Assembly: GCF_958450345.1 (NCBI RefSeq)
Contig: NC_088780.1
Span: 165,460,726 to 165,524,725 of the forward strand
Direction: 5' to 3'
Length of the DNA: 64,000 nt
Origin: Calliphora vicina
Lineage: Eukaryota; Arthropoda; Insecta; Diptera; Calliphoridae
The notes under the pieces were generated by a model that saw nothing but the letters and a program-made list of their open reading frames with translations, was not told where the DNA came from and did not search any database. Below, piece by piece: positions 35,401 to 45,442 of this stretch (position 1 is the first letter of the stretch; every line of letters starts with the position of its first letter). The translations under genes were made by a program, and so were the position numbers.

Positions 35401-35732
35401 CGCTTCCCCAGCACTTCATAAGATGAACTACTACTGCCACTGTTGCCTCTGTTATGGTTCTGCTGCTGCTGCTGTTGATGATGATGAGCGCCCACTTCAT
35501 TTATTTGTTGTTGCTGTTGTGCATCATGCTTCTGTTGTTGTCTAGCCTCAATGCCATCAATCCAATTTGCAAAATACAACAACATCAGCAATAGATAAAT
35601 AAACTTGCAGCGAAACATTGAGACATTCCCCCGTCTCCTGGGGCACTCCTGCAGTGTGTGTAAATCATGGCCAAGGGATCTGTTAATGTTTTTATTGTTA
35701 CAGTTGTTGTTGTTGTTGTGGCTCTTCAGCAT
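29466..35732 (-). CDS. shf: shifted (shf), WIF1-family secreted protein; six coding exons, minus strand
   Basis: Secreted WIF1 ortholog; in Drosophila, Shifted promotes spread and stability of lipid-modified Hedgehog with glypicans, while vertebrate WIF1 binds Wnts. Exons (minus): 35732-35132, 35044-34784, 34724-34527, 31326-31138, 29932-29837, 29698-29466; all introns are phase 1 with GT-AG borders. Residues 39-63 form a signal peptide (MFRCKFIYLLLMLLYFANW), followed by about 120 Gln/His/Asn-rich and basic residues. The WIF domain runs from ISLWINEKQLKVLT to about 335 (NYVNFTWKSG, LNFKKECAHRG). Five EGF repeats follow, two in exon 4, one in exon 5, two in exon 6. The start is uncertain: ATG at 35732 begins 4 bases after a strong acceptor; ATG at 35618 would put the signal peptide first. 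The 3' end is uncertain: a perfect donor (GTAAGT, 29494) lies inside the last codons, so the stop at 29466 may be used or one more short exon may exist. Confidence 0.9.
30034..30969 (+). CDS. Coq7: Coq7, 5-demethoxyubiquinone hydroxylase, nested in an shf intron
   Basis: Mitochondrial inner-membrane di-iron monooxygenase that hydroxylates demethoxyubiquinone, the penultimate step of coenzyme Q synthesis, within the COQ complex with COQ9. Exons: 30034-30406, 30477-30595, 30811-30969; splice sites are G|GTAAAC, TTAG|GT, AAG|GTGAGA and GCAG|GA; 216 codons, close to the usual length of animal COQ7. Residues 1-40 are Ser/Arg/Lys/Gln-rich, a likely mitochondrial presequence. The core starts at IIRVDHAGELGADRIYAGQ. 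Di-iron ligands are visible as E60, E90-x-x-H93, E142 and E177-x-x-H180. It lies on the opposite strand within the shf intron 31137-29933: its ATG is about 100 bases from shf exon 5 and its stop about 170 bases from exon 4. The bases just before the ATG ('ttttatttttagagcatg') look like a splice acceptor, so an upstream leader exon overlapping shf exon 5 in antisense is possible. Confidence 0.95.
31081..31086 (+). terminator. Coq7 polyadenylation signal
   Basis: AATAAA lies 112 bases after the Coq7 stop codon and about 50 bases before the shf exon 4 border on the other strand. It is the only canonical signal in that interval. Confidence 0.6.
31400..31989. other. shf intron, AT-rich, nothing recognised
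   Basis: The interval holds no repeat end or exon; the open frame 31504-31746 resembles no protein. Confidence 0.4.
31990..33110 (+). repeat. repeat family B, copy 1, interrupted by a hAT-type element
   Basis: It begins 'cctacaccaccatagtgg' near 32010 and continues with 'cgttcgtgcagatgtttgta', 'tccattatttcact' and 'aggattttataggtcat' up to 32295. It resumes after 32990 with 'ccgacacaaatttttatcc' and 'ggtccatatgtagccatagc'. The same order of landmarks occurs at 53468-54025 and 57785-58205. No coding capacity. Confidence 0.6.
32296..32982. mobile_element. non-autonomous hAT-type element 4, 8-bp duplication, inside repeat B
   Basis: The ends 'tagagatgagcgat' and the complement of 'atcgctcatctcta' are exact over 14 bases. 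ATTTATAT is repeated at 32288-32295 and 32983-32990. Near each end are CAGTGATT palindromes (for example 'cagtgatttataaatcactg' near 32338). The right half has imperfect direct copies of 'cagtgaatgttgaaaaatat' plus 'aaagaacgacatttaa' (near 32607, 32733, 32851). It sits in an shf intron. Confidence 0.85.
33095..33850. repeat. 30-bp minisatellite (agcaacatgttgctgaaaagtaatgttgct)
   Basis: Five almost identical 30-bp units run from 33271 to 33420 (one mismatch), with increasingly diverged units on both sides from 33095 to about 33850. The unit contains GCTAGC and ACATGT palindromes, and because 30 is a multiple of 3 the array stays open on both strands, producing the repetitive frames 33235-33447 and 33416-33189. 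These are not judged to be genes. The array is embedded in the repeat B copy within an shf intron. Confidence 0.9.
33993..34190 (+). mobile_element. partial copy of the CACTAATACCCCGG miniature element
   Basis: It begins 'cactaataccccggtttgcg', as does the element at 45443, and shares the next 80 bases or so ('aaacgcaacccaaaacgaag'). The right inverted end is missing. Confidence 0.55.
34191..34452. other. shf intron, AT-rich, nothing recognised
   Basis: A fragment 'gttgattgaaatcaactttg' near 34230 recalls the 'gttgaaatcaactttc' block of repeat family A. There is no exon here. Confidence 0.35.
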
Positions 35733-35760
35733 TATTCTACAAAAGGGAAGAAAGAGAGAC
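35733..35760 (-). promoter_or_regulatory. strong 3' splice site before first shf coding exon
   Basis: On the minus strand a pyrimidine tract 'tctctctttcttcccttttg' runs into AG at 35737, and the exon begins AATAATG at 35736. This implies that shf has at least one non-coding 5' exon and its promoter at higher coordinates, in the window's right half or beyond. Confidence 0.65.
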
Positions 35761-36328
35761 GCAAGAAAATCAAAAGTTGTTGTCGTTTAAGAAGGAAAGA
35801 GTGGGATTTTTTTTGTTATGTTCTGTTTAAAGTGCAACTAAATCTGTCTTAAATTCTTGAGAGTCTATATCATGTTTGCTGTTAATGTTTTTTTTTATTC
35901 TTTACTATTTTATAATTTATAGCAGAAGTATTTAACAATAAATTCAGAGTGTGATCGTGTTTAAGTGTGTTTACATTAAAAATTCCATAGAAGTCATAAT
36001 CAGTTCAAATAGATTTTCTTTGAAAAAAGTTTTCTGAATCTAATTTATTTTTTTTTTATATTTATTTCATCGCTTTGTAATTTAAAGTACTAGTCTAGAG
36101 GATGTACATTAATATAAATGCATAATGCAAACAAATTTGCACTTTTTTTACGAATTAAATTGTGAGATCAATATGTTCGAACCAACATCCAAGCTCATTA
36201 CAATTCTAATGAGATAACTTATAAAACGACGTTTGAAATTCAACAAAACCATCTTTATTGTCTTTTTGGTAAAGTCGATCTGCAAGAGTTTCCATTATAG
36301 AGCTTGAAAATGCTATGTATTGTTTTGT
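35761..36328. other. AT-rich DNA upstream of the first shf coding exon
   Basis: No exon or repeat end is seen between the splice acceptor and the family A copy at 36329. This should be shf intron if a distal 5' exon exists. Confidence 0.4.
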
Positions 36329-37905
36329 TATACCCTTCACCTTCGTGAGAAGGGTATATATAAGTTTGTCATTCCGTTTGTAATTTCCACAATATAATTT
36401 TCCGACCCTATAAAGTATATGAGGCATTTCATGTCAAGTGAACCAACTTTTGAAATCGATGTCTTCCGATCGGGATGAAATTTGCACCAAGGTTAGCTCT
36501 ATTGGATAGTAACTCAGACACAATTTTTCAACAACATCGGTCGAGAACTCTCTGAGTTATAGGGGTTAAAATTTTGACAATTTGGTCAAACAGGGGTTTT
36601 TTCTTATCCATGTAACTTATTACCTATTGTTCTTAGCAAAATGTGTCCCAAATAGTATAGATAGCTATTTCTTCGATCTTTCGAAAAAAAATATTTAAAA
36701 TAAAAAATTTTTAATATTTTTTTTCCGAAATCAAAAACTTTTTTGACTTTTTTTTAAAATGGTTCCTTTTTTTTTTTTTTTTTTTTTCTTAAAATAAAGT
36801 TTAGATATTTTCCTTGAGCACCTACTTGGTCGCTTAGTGGGATGCGAGTGGGATATCTATCAAAATAAATATTTTGTAACTCAAAACATAAAATTTTTGA
36901 CTTTTTTTGCAAAATCAAAAACTTTGTTGACTTTTTTTTTTCAAAATGGACCCTTTTTTAATCTTTTTTTTTAGGTCAAACAAAAGCTTAGATATTATCC
37001 TTGAAGACCCTTTTGGTCGCTTAGTGGGATGCGAGTGGGATATCTATCAAAATAAATATTTTTTAACTCAAGACTTACAATTTTTGACTTTTTTTTTTGC
37101 AAATACGATTTTTTTTCCAAATGGGCCCTTTTTTAAAATTTTTTTTGTAGTCAAAAGAAAGCTTAGGTCCATTCCTTTAAGATATTTTTAGTCCCTTAGT
37201 GGGATGCGAGTGGGATATCTATCAAAATAAATATTTTGTAACGCAAGACATACAATTTTTTAATTTTAAAAATATATATATATTCTGGACTCTTATAGAT
37301 AGCGGAATCCGTCTGCGTGTCTGTTGAAATCAACTTTCCGAAGCCCCCAAATAACTTACATACACGATTCATACATCAATATCTCCAGAATTCTTCCGGC
37401 TCGGTTGCTATTTAAAATCCAGGAGAACATAGATTTTTGATATATTTTTGACCTATATTCTGATTACTAAGTCATTAATATAGACAATATGAATATCTAA
37501 TGATAGATATTTCAAAGTTGGACCTACAATGGGTCAAAATCGGAAAAAAATATTTTTTAACCCGATTTTTTTTTACCAAAAGTTTTTTTCGCTAAATATT
37601 AAAAAAAAAACAAAAAAAAATTCGAAAAAAAAATTTTTCTCTAAAAATTAAAAAAAACAACTTTGGAAAAAAAAATTATTTTGTTTACATAATAATTTTT
37701 TTTTCACTCCAAAAAAAATTTAAAAAACAAAAAAAATTTTAAAATTTAAAAAAAAAAAATTTTAAAATTTAAAAAATAAAATAAGAATCGAAAAAAATGT
37801 TTTTCCAAAAAATTAAAAAAACAACTGGAAAAAAATTAAATTATGTTTACCTAAAAATATTTAAAATTTTAAAGTATAATTTAGTGAAGGGTATATAAGA
37901 TTCTT
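36329..37905 (+). repeat. repeat family A, copy 2, interrupted
   Basis: It starts with the full hairpin 'tatacccttcaccttcgtga' plus 'gaagggtatata'. It breaks at about 36420 after 'aaagtatat', resumes at about 37266 with 'atatatattctgg', and runs to 'gtgaagggtatataagattc' near 37905. The later part contains long A and T runs (37520-37830). Confidence 0.7.
36421..37265 (+). repeat. insertion in family A copy 2 with three tandem units of about 175-186 bp
   Basis: The phrase 'gcttagtgggatgcgagtgg' plus 'gatatctatcaaaataaata' occurs near 36833, 37019 and 37193. Each is preceded by T-rich DNA and 'cttaga/ggt.tattcc' and followed by 'aatttttgacttttttt'. The left part (from 'gaggcatttcatgtcaagtg') is unique here. 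Neither inverted ends nor a certain duplication can be read; 'tatat' flanks both sides, but the surrounding DNA is (AT)n. Confidence 0.6.
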
Positions 37906-37954
37906 TAGCTCCCAAGTAATGATTCGGTTCAAAAATTATTTTTTTATAGCGTTC

Positions 37955-38160
37955 AAGCATTATTTTGGACATGCTAAATTTGTCTTCCTATGGTTTTTTT
38001 ATGAATCCTGCTGCTCGTTGTTGAGTTTGACAACAAACTTCATGGAGTAATGCCTCCAATTCTTGGTCTTCAAACTTTTTTGGTCGGCCTATCTTTATTT
38101 TCCGTGTCAAAAATTACCACTTCTGAACCGCATTTGGGGAACAATCGGTGTACATCAGCG
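37955..38160 (-). pseudogene. mariner transposase fragment, minus strand
   Basis: Read on the minus strand it gives GSEVVIFDTENKDRPTKKFEDQELEAL and then CQTQQ, the same part of the transposase as in the copies at 7.3 and 7.7 kb. It breaks off in both directions and is followed on the plus strand by a family A copy. Confidence 0.7.
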
Positions 38161-38167
38161 GCACTTT

Positions 38168-38704
38168 TTTATATAAGTTTGTCATTCCGTTTGTAATTTC
38201 TACATTTTTGATTTGCGACCCCACAAAGTATATATATTCTGGATCGTCAAACATGATTGATACATCAATATATCTGGAATTCGCCCGACTCGTTTGCTAT
38301 TTAAAATCGAGAAATCGGCCCATAAATGGCTGAGATATAAGGAAACAACCTCGATATTTGGCCTATTTTTGATCTATATCTGGATTACTAAGTTATTAAT
38401 ATGGACAATTTGGATATCTAATGATAGATATTTTCAAGTTCATTGCAACGTTGTATATAAGGCTATAGTAATTTGGACCAACAATGGATCAAAATCGGGA
38501 AAAATATTTTGTAATCCGTATTTTTTTTACCAACAAATTTTTTTGGCGTAAATTTTTTACTAATGAATTAAAAATAAAAAATTTGAAAGTAAAAAAATAA
38601 TTTAAAAAAACAATTTGGAAAAAAAATTTAAAAATTTATTTTAAATTTTGTTTAAATAAAAATATTTAAATTTTGTATTTTAAAGTATAATATGGTGAAG
38701 GGTA
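38168..38704 (+). repeat. repeat family A, copy 3
   Basis: It runs from 'atataagtttgtcattccgt' to 'tggtgaagggta'. It lacks the 'tatacccttcacc' start, and a stretch around 38245 is deleted, relative to copy 1. Confidence 0.7.
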
Positions 38705-39766
38705 AATTAAGGAAATAAAGCAAAACTTCCCGCATATGACGCTTTGTCGCAGAATCTGCGAATATCATCGATGTTTTCTAATGCCCTAACAATCGATTTC
38801 ATGAAGTTTGTCCTAAAATGGACAACGATTGAGTTCGATAAGCTAGTTTAACGTGTTAGACCAGAATGAATCTTCGTCCCACGTCCCCCAATATTGCCAA
38901 AACATCACCCGCGTAATTCTTTCTACATGAATTACACGTAACCCGAGGAAATAACTTTGGACATAGTAGAATTGGTACAACAACAGAAGTATACAACAAT
39001 TGTATTCGATAATCAGCAATAGAAAGTTGACGAGATGTGCCACTTGGGGGAACCGCCCAATTACAAATCTTTTTAAAAACACCTCAGCACTGGCTATGTG
39101 AAATTTCATTAAGATATCATCTCAAAGTTTTTGGACATTATGATGCCGATTCATTACTCTTGATATAGGATGAATACATAAATGACATCGTTTATAAAAT
39201 AAAGGAACAATGAACTGAAAGAATGAATGAAACGTTAGTCGAAGCGAGTTGAGTTGAAGCACGTTGAAAATCATATGAATTCAAATCACCTGAATTCCAA
39301 TTAATTGATTTGATGGTTAGAAAAGTCCGCCAATATCCAAAAAAATCTATTGATAACTTGAACTGCATACAGCGACAGATCGCGAATACCGTTACTAGAA
39401 TTGTACAAATGTACAAATTTAATAATTGTAATGATCCAACCAGAAATGGAATTTCAAATCTTGATTACACAAAACAGATAGGAACAATATCAACTGGGCA
39501 TACACACAACAACAATAAACAGCAACAAGGTATTTAGTAACACTTTAAATGCCAACTCTTCTTATAACTGTATTTAGTATTTGTTACTGGTCATGACATT
39601 TTTGTCTTTATATCTTTAATCTCCGGCCATAACAGGACAACAGTACAATACACCTGAAATGAATTGTTGTCTGTTTGCTGGTGTTGTGTTGGTGTTGTGG
39701 TGGTTGTTGTTGTTGTGTAAAGAATGTAACAAGTTTTCCAGTTGAACCCAATATGCCCATAATCAA
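38705..39766. other. unrecognised DNA, weak coding-like patch at 39110-38843
   Basis: The plus strand near 38880-39060 can be read as fragments such as PEEITLDIVELVQQQKYTTIVFDNQQ with stops on both sides, and the minus strand has an 88-codon open frame. Neither resembles a family I know. It may be part of a dead transposon. The rest is featureless. Confidence 0.25.
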
Positions 39767-40435
39767 ATGGTAGTGTCTGGGCCTCAACAACACAAACATC
39801 ATGATCATGATAATTATCGTGATCATAATAATCATGATGGTGATCGTCATGATCATGATCAACAATTGTTGGCAGTTGGTCGGTTGGTTGGGCTGATGTT
39901 TTATAAACAAAGAAATTGTGTGCAACAACAACAACAAAACAAGAAGACATCGGGCAGACAGAGTTCAGCCAGAGACAGCCTAAAGAGCCAAGTTTTAAAG
40001 AAGCAACTAGTGGCAGCAGTAGTACGAGTAGCATTCAACCGTGGTAACACAATCAGACATACAACACGATGGATGATTTATAAAAGGCAACTACAACAAC
40101 AACAACAAGAACAAATTAAACAAAATGTTAAAGAGAGAAGGGAACGAAAAAGGCACAAACTTATTCACACACAAGCAACAACAATCGACCAAATAAGCAA
40201 AACACGGCCTAAAACGACCAAGACGACAATAATAACAAAAAATACAACAACAGCAACTACAACCTTTACCAACAAGAGGCCACGGCAACAACATGATCAA
40301 CAGCAGGAAACGTTTCTTTTTTTATTTGTAAGATTTTTTGTTGTTGTTCTTGTTGTTGGTTTTATTATGTTGTGTTCATCTGTCTTTTGGGTTTTGTTGA
40401 ATGTTCGTCTGGCTGGCTGGTCAGTCAGTGTTTAG
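39767..40435 (+). CDS. 222-codon low-complexity open frame, probably not a gene
   Basis: This is one of the two longest open frames in the window. It begins with a His/Asp-rich run from a CATGATCATGAT-type microsatellite. It carries Gln runs at about 74-78, 113-119 and 194-203, a basic patch (VKERRERKRHK, about 125-135), a Thr-rich stretch, and ends in about 30 hydrophobic residues from TTG-rich DNA. CAA/TTG-rich non-coding DNA in flies often gives such frames by chance on both strands; here the minus strand also has a 147-codon frame. There is no family resemblance and no splice structure. Confidence 0.15.
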   Translation: MVVSGPQQHKHHDHDNYRDHNNHDGDRHDHDQQLLAVGRLVGLMFYKQRNCVQQQQQNKKTSGRQSSARDSLKSQVLKKQLVAAVVRVAFNRGNTIRHTTRWMIYKRQLQQQQQEQIKQNVKERRERKRHKLIHTQATTIDQISKTRPKTTKTTIITKNTTTATTTFTNKRPRQQHDQQQETFLFLFVRFFVVVLVVGFIMLCSSVFWVLLNVRLAGWSVSV

Positions 40436-41325
40436 TTTAAAAGACAACAAATACATGAACGAACGGGTGTTTTTTTCTGTTGCCTTGTGTTCTTTTTGCT
40501 GTATATTTGAACATTTAAAACGTGTTCAAGTGGTCACCAAATGCACACAGGTAAGAAGACCAGTGGTCATCATCTCCATCATCACCAACACCATCGTCAT
40601 GATCAGCCGTTGCTCTTTTTATTGCCTTAAAAAATATGGGATACTTGTTAATGCCGCTGGCTTCTTTATCACTGGCTTCTTTATAGTTCAGAGTCATTAA
40701 AGAATGTATTCATAGAGTTGATACTTTTTACAGGAATTCCCGGGGTGAGGATTCCACAATCAGGCAAATATTGCGGATACACTGATAATTTGCCTTCGTT
40801 TATATGAGAAATCTTGACATTATACTCCAAATAGTGTTGGGAATTATTTTATTAATGGGACGAAACGAAAAATTTCGATCTTCTTATTTCGATGATATTT
40901 CCATAACCATACAAAATGTTTAGTTCCCCAGAATTTCGAAATTATCTTTAGTTTGATTTTTATATAAGTTTAAAGTTCATCTTTTTAAAAGATGCCTGCA
41001 AAATATCTAAAGTACACCCCATATTTATGATTCACAGAATTTATGATTTGTGATCTCATATTAAAGCTAATTTAAGTTTTTTTAGAAATAGGTTCGACAT
41101 CAAAACAGGATATTACATAGAAAATCGTCCTTAAACAAAGGATATCTCAAATACTTTAATATGAGTCTTTTTATGATCGATATCTCATTTATGGTTTGCG
41201 ATAAAGCAATAATCCTGAACCATTTCTGCCATTTTTGATTTTTCATGATTTTTATAAAACAAAAAAATGCATTTTTCACGTAACAAATATATTTTTTGCT
41301 TCAATTTGTTATATTAAAACAGAAT
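40436..41325. other. AT-rich DNA, nothing recognised
   Basis: A TCATCA/CACCAA stretch near 40565-40610 is simple-sequence. No gene or transposon end is seen. Confidence 0.4.
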
Positions 41326-41326
41326 C

Positions 41327-41578
41327 GGTCAATTCACAAGGTCTCTTATCATGTCATATTGTCATAATGTCCTAATATTTCACAATGGTTTTTATAGCTT
41401 TTCAAGTAAAAAATGTCCTAAAATAATACTACTCTGTATGCTATGTTTATTGTGTTATCGTAACCAACCAACAGAGACCTGCGCCGAATGCCTGGGAGTC
41501 AGTTAAGCCGAGCCGCCGAGTCATGATATATTAGGACATTATGACAATATGACTGATAAGAGACCTTGTGAATTGACC
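41327..41578. mobile_element. MITE family L, copy 1, 252 bp
   Basis: The ends 'ggtcaattcacaaggtctct' and the complement of 'agagaccttgtgaattgacc' are exact for 25 bases, and similarity continues through 'gtcataatgtcctaatat' on each arm. Imperfect 15-base direct repeats (about 41311-41325 and 41581-41595, roughly 12-13 identical) lie next to the ends. It is related to the element at 52114-52331. Confidence 0.75.
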
Positions 41579-41744
41579 AAATATATAAACAGATTTTTTA
41601 AAAAATCTATCCATAGAATTCAAAAATTTTACCATTTTTGTACTTAGGTAACCATGATTAAATCTATATGGGGCCTCAATAATGCGACTTAAATTTTAAA
41701 ATTATTAAAATATTGATCGTGCTATAAAGTATATGACTTAAAAG

Positions 41745-42000
41745 TGCAGGATTTACAATAAATGGCGTATATTTTAAACACCGTTTTTATTTTCAACAAC
41801 TTATACATCATTTTGAAGGGTATCTTAGTTAGTTATTAAATATTATAGTTTAAACAACAAAGTTTTTTTTGGTGGTTCAGAAGTGATTTTGACACGAAAG
41901 ATAAAGATCGGCCAGGACAGCCAAAAATGTTTGAAGGTCTAGAAATCACTGTTTATTGATGGTGTTTTATTTAAGCTTTGATATTTTTACAAATAAAGCT
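41745..42000 (+). mobile_element. mariner 5' remnant, deleted
   Basis: It matches the 5' part of the deleted mariner at 63217-63530: 'ggatttacaataaatggcgt', 'caaacaacaaagtttttttt', then 'gtggttcagaagtgattttg' and 'gccaggacagccaaaaatgt'. The sequence between the leader and 'ttcagaagtg' is missing, and it ends near 41960. Confidence 0.65.
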
Positions 42001-42383
42001 TGAGTGTCTGTATTCCTCAATCACTCTATAGTTTTATTTGTATAATATCATTAGTTTTTCTAAAGCATTTTGGGAAAAGTTTACCTGATGATCTGGCCTA
42101 AGCAACCAGTGAAATGCGCATAAGAACTAGCTTATCTCCCAACAATAAATTCAAAATTTAACAATAAAATTGGGAATTTAGCATAAATTTTACTAAAATA
42201 GGAATTGATTTCATTGATTAAATCCCTCATTTATTTACTAAAGTAAAATTTGGGTGATCGTGATTATATTAGAACCTTTGAGTTAGAATAGCCCATGAAT
42301 TGAAAAGCAAAGAATAGAACAGGTATTAATAAGACGTTCCCATGGCATTCGTTCTGAAACGGCAACTATATCAGCTAGATTTG
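42001..42383. other. AT-rich DNA, nothing recognised
   Basis: No exon or repeat border is visible between the mariner remnant and the family A copy. Confidence 0.4.
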
Positions 42384-42990
42384 TATACCCTTCGCCTTCG
42401 TGAGAAGGATCCTTATATATAGCGGAGACGATTAAGCTATGTCCGTCTGTCTGTTGAAATCAATTTTCTGAGGACCCCAAACATCTTCGGTATCAAATCT
42501 TCAATAATTCTGTCAGACATGTTTTCGAGAAGTTTGCTATTTAAAATCGGCAAAATCGGTCCACAAATTGCTGAGATATGAGGAAAAAGCCAGGACAACC
42601 TCGATTTTTGACCTATATCTGGATTACTAAGTCATTAATATAGAAAATATGGATATCTAATGATAGATATTTCAAAGACCTTTGCAATGACGTATATAAA
42701 ACCATAGTAAGTTGGACCTACAGTGGGTCAAAACCGGAAAAAAATTTTTTTAACCAGATTTTTTTTCACCAAAAGTTTTTCTTCGCTAAATATTAAAAAA
42801 AAAATTGAAAAAACAAAAAAAAATTTAAAAAAACAATTCGAACATTTTTTTTGCAAAAAAATGAAGCAACTGGAAAAAAAATAAATAAATTTAGTTTACC
42901 TACAAATATTTAAAATTTTTACTTTGAAGTATAATTTGGTGAAGGGTATATAAGATTCCGCAAAGCCGAATGTAGCTCCTTTACTTGTTT
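42384..42990 (+). repeat. repeat family A, copy 4
   Basis: It begins 'tatacccttcgccttcgtga' and ends 'gaagggtatataagattccg' plus 'ttacttgttt'. It has the longer form of the middle ('gtccgtctgtctgttgaaat', 'ctgtcagacatgttttcgag'). Copy 5 lies 52 bases away in the opposite orientation. Confidence 0.75.
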
Positions 42991-43042
42991 TTATCTAGAA
43001 AATAACTTTTGACACCAAGGACTTCGTACAACAACAAAAAAA

Positions 43043-43724
43043 AACAAGTAAGAGTGCTATATTCGTGCCGAATCTTATATACCCTTCACCAAATTATACT
43101 TCAAAATTTTAAATATTTTTAGGTAAACAAAATTTAATTTTTTTTCCAGTTGTTTTTTTTTAATTTTTTGGAAAAAAAAATTTTCGATTGTTTTTTAATT
43201 TTTTTTTTTTTAAATTTAAATTTTTTTTTTTTAAATTTTAAAAAAAAAATTTTTTTTTTAAATTTAAAAAATTTTTTTTTTCCCGATTTTGGCCCATTGT
43301 AGGTCCAACTTACTATGGTCTTATATACGTCGTTGCAAATGTCTTTGAAATATCTATCATTAGATATCCATATTGTCTATATTAATGGTTTAGTAATACA
43401 GATATGGTAAAAAATAGGTCAAAAATCGAGGTTGTCTTGGTTTTTTCCTCATATCTCAGCCATTTGTGGACCGATTTTGCTGATTTTAAATAGCAAAATT
43501 CTCGAAAGCATGTCTGACAGAATTATTGAAGATTTGGATCCCGAAGATATCTGGGGTCTTCAGAAAACTGATTTCAACAGACAGACAGACGGACATGGCT
43601 TAATCGACTCCGCTATCTATAAGGATCCAGAATATACATATATACTTTATAGGGTCGGAAATGAAAAATGTAGAAATTACAAACGGAATGACAAACTTAT
43701 ATATACCCTTCTCACGAAGGTGAA
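43043..43724 (-). repeat. repeat family A, copy 5, inverted relative to copy 4
   Basis: It reads 'aacaagtaagagtgctatat', then 'tatacccttcaccaaattat' at the left, and ends 'tatatacccttctcacgaag' plus 'gtgaag' at the right. The open frame at 43432-43746 is a reading of the repeat and not a gene. Confidence 0.75.
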
Positions 43725-43796
43725 GTTTATAAATAAAACAAATTAGTAGATCAAACAGGCATTTCAAAAAGTGTAGCAATTCTCATCTATCTAACT

Positions 43797-44027
43797 TCTA
43801 TATAGTATATAAAAATGAAATGGTCCATATATGTATGAAATAAAAAATAAAAAATTCCGGGTAAAACTCGGACTCCAGTCAACTGTAATAAAAAAGTGCC
43901 CAAAAGTATGCAGTATAAATTTATATATTTTATTTGGAAATAAATAAGAACAGTGTTGTAGAAACTTGATGAACTAACATTAGTAAATATCTACCGACGG
44001 AAGCCGGGGAGGGGCGGTTAACTAGTT
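43797..44027 (-). repeat. repeat family D, copy 2
   Basis: This is the reverse complement of the copy at 25845-26137, with its 'actagtt' end at 44027. Copy 2 carries extra bases in 'ccgacggaagccggggaggg' compared with copy 1. Confidence 0.6.
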
Positions 44028-45442
44028 TTGAATAAAAACTTATGTCGCTTAATTTTCTGGAAACAAATTATGAAATTCAACTGGAAATTTCTTAAATTCA
44101 ATTGGAAATTTCTGAAATACTATTGAAAATGGTATAGATTACTTTTCAGTTATGTACTAATTCAAAAAAGACATGTATCCATGAATTAATTCATTCTTTT
44201 ATAACTCTGAGTTTTAGCTTAGATGTTGTATTTAGTGATTTTGATGTTTTTTTGTTATTATTTGTTCATCGATATTGGTGTGATGTACTACAATGTATTG
44301 CTTCTTGTTGTTTTTATTACTATTATTGTTGTTGTTGCTGCCGTCATCTTAAGTGTGTTGTATTGTTGTTGTATTTCTTAAGTAGTTTGTATGTGTTGAA
44401 ATTAACACATCTCCCTTTTTATTATAACAATTATACATATTGTTGTATTATTATGAAGACACACACACACCCATACAAACATACCCTACACTCCACTCCA
44501 CTGTCCCGGGTAAAGGAGTAGCTGTTTTGTGAGCAGATTAACATAAACAGACTGGGCCAAATTGTAGCAAACAGTCAGCCAGCCAGCCAGTGTCACAGAC
44601 ACACAGCCAGCCAGCCAGTCCGGTCTGGTTGGCTTGTTGGCTGATGTTTTAAAAACTGAAATGATTTTTGACACTTTTGTTTTTAAATGAGCCATAAATT
44701 TGTCATGATCATAAAGAGAGTGGAGAGGGATTAAGAATAACAGCAACAACAGAAAAAAGGATTTTAACGCCTAAATTAACACTAAATTAAATGAGGCAAT
44801 TAAGTATTCAAGTTAAGAAAAATGTTGTTTTTTGGTTCTTATGGAAAATGTTTGTTAATGACGATGTTTGTGAAATTGTTTGTTTAATTGGTTTTAATTT
44901 AAGCAATTTACAAGCATAAGATGGACATGTTCGAATTTTAAGTTTTAGGTGTGTTTTTTTTATTTGTTTATTCGATGACAATAAACAAAATAAAATACTC
45001 ATGCCATTAATTGCTATATTACCGAACTAATAAGATTTTAATGTTTTTAAACCAAATTTCTTATAATTTTATACAATTTCCCGAATCTACATTAAATTAG
45101 TTCTTATTGTGTGGAAACAAATCTAATCATACAAATAAACATGCATTGTTCAGCTAAACTTGCCTATAATTATAGAAGGTAGTTTGAAACTTAATATATT
45201 CCTCAAATTACGTCATCATTTAATATTTTTTTGGGAAATTTCGGAAAAATTCGTCAAGAAGTTTTGAGCAATTATTTTAAACTCTGAATAACTTTGCTTT
45301 TGAAAGTTTTTACAGGGGTTGCAGCAGCCTGCAGTCTCTGTAATAATTTCCAGGACTCTCTCTATTGCCGGGAAATTTCTTTTTCATTTTATTTCGGAAT
45401 TAACGGGAAATTTTTAATACTAAATTGAGCCAAAACCAAATA
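44028..45442. other. AT-rich DNA with TTG, CA and CAGC microsatellites, no gene recognised
   Basis: Simple repeats: TTG near 44320-44340, CA at 44460-44470, and (CAGC)n-type 'cagccagccagccag' at 44575-44620. The open frames 44252-44521 and 44749-44486 are low complexity. Nothing can be assigned. Confidence 0.4.

Noticed and set aside
35144..35500. 118-codon minus-strand frame overlapping shf exon 1
   Set aside because: It is another frame of the low-complexity shf exon; the shf frame joins correctly to the WIF and EGF exons.
39776..39870. CATGATCATGATAATT-type array as a possible regulatory palindrome cluster
   Set aside because: It is a simple-sequence run; no spacing or motif distinguishes it from a microsatellite.
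43432..43746. 104-codon plus-strand open frame
   Set aside because: It lies wholly in repeat family A copy 5; the same DNA in other copies is broken and the peptide has no family resemblance.
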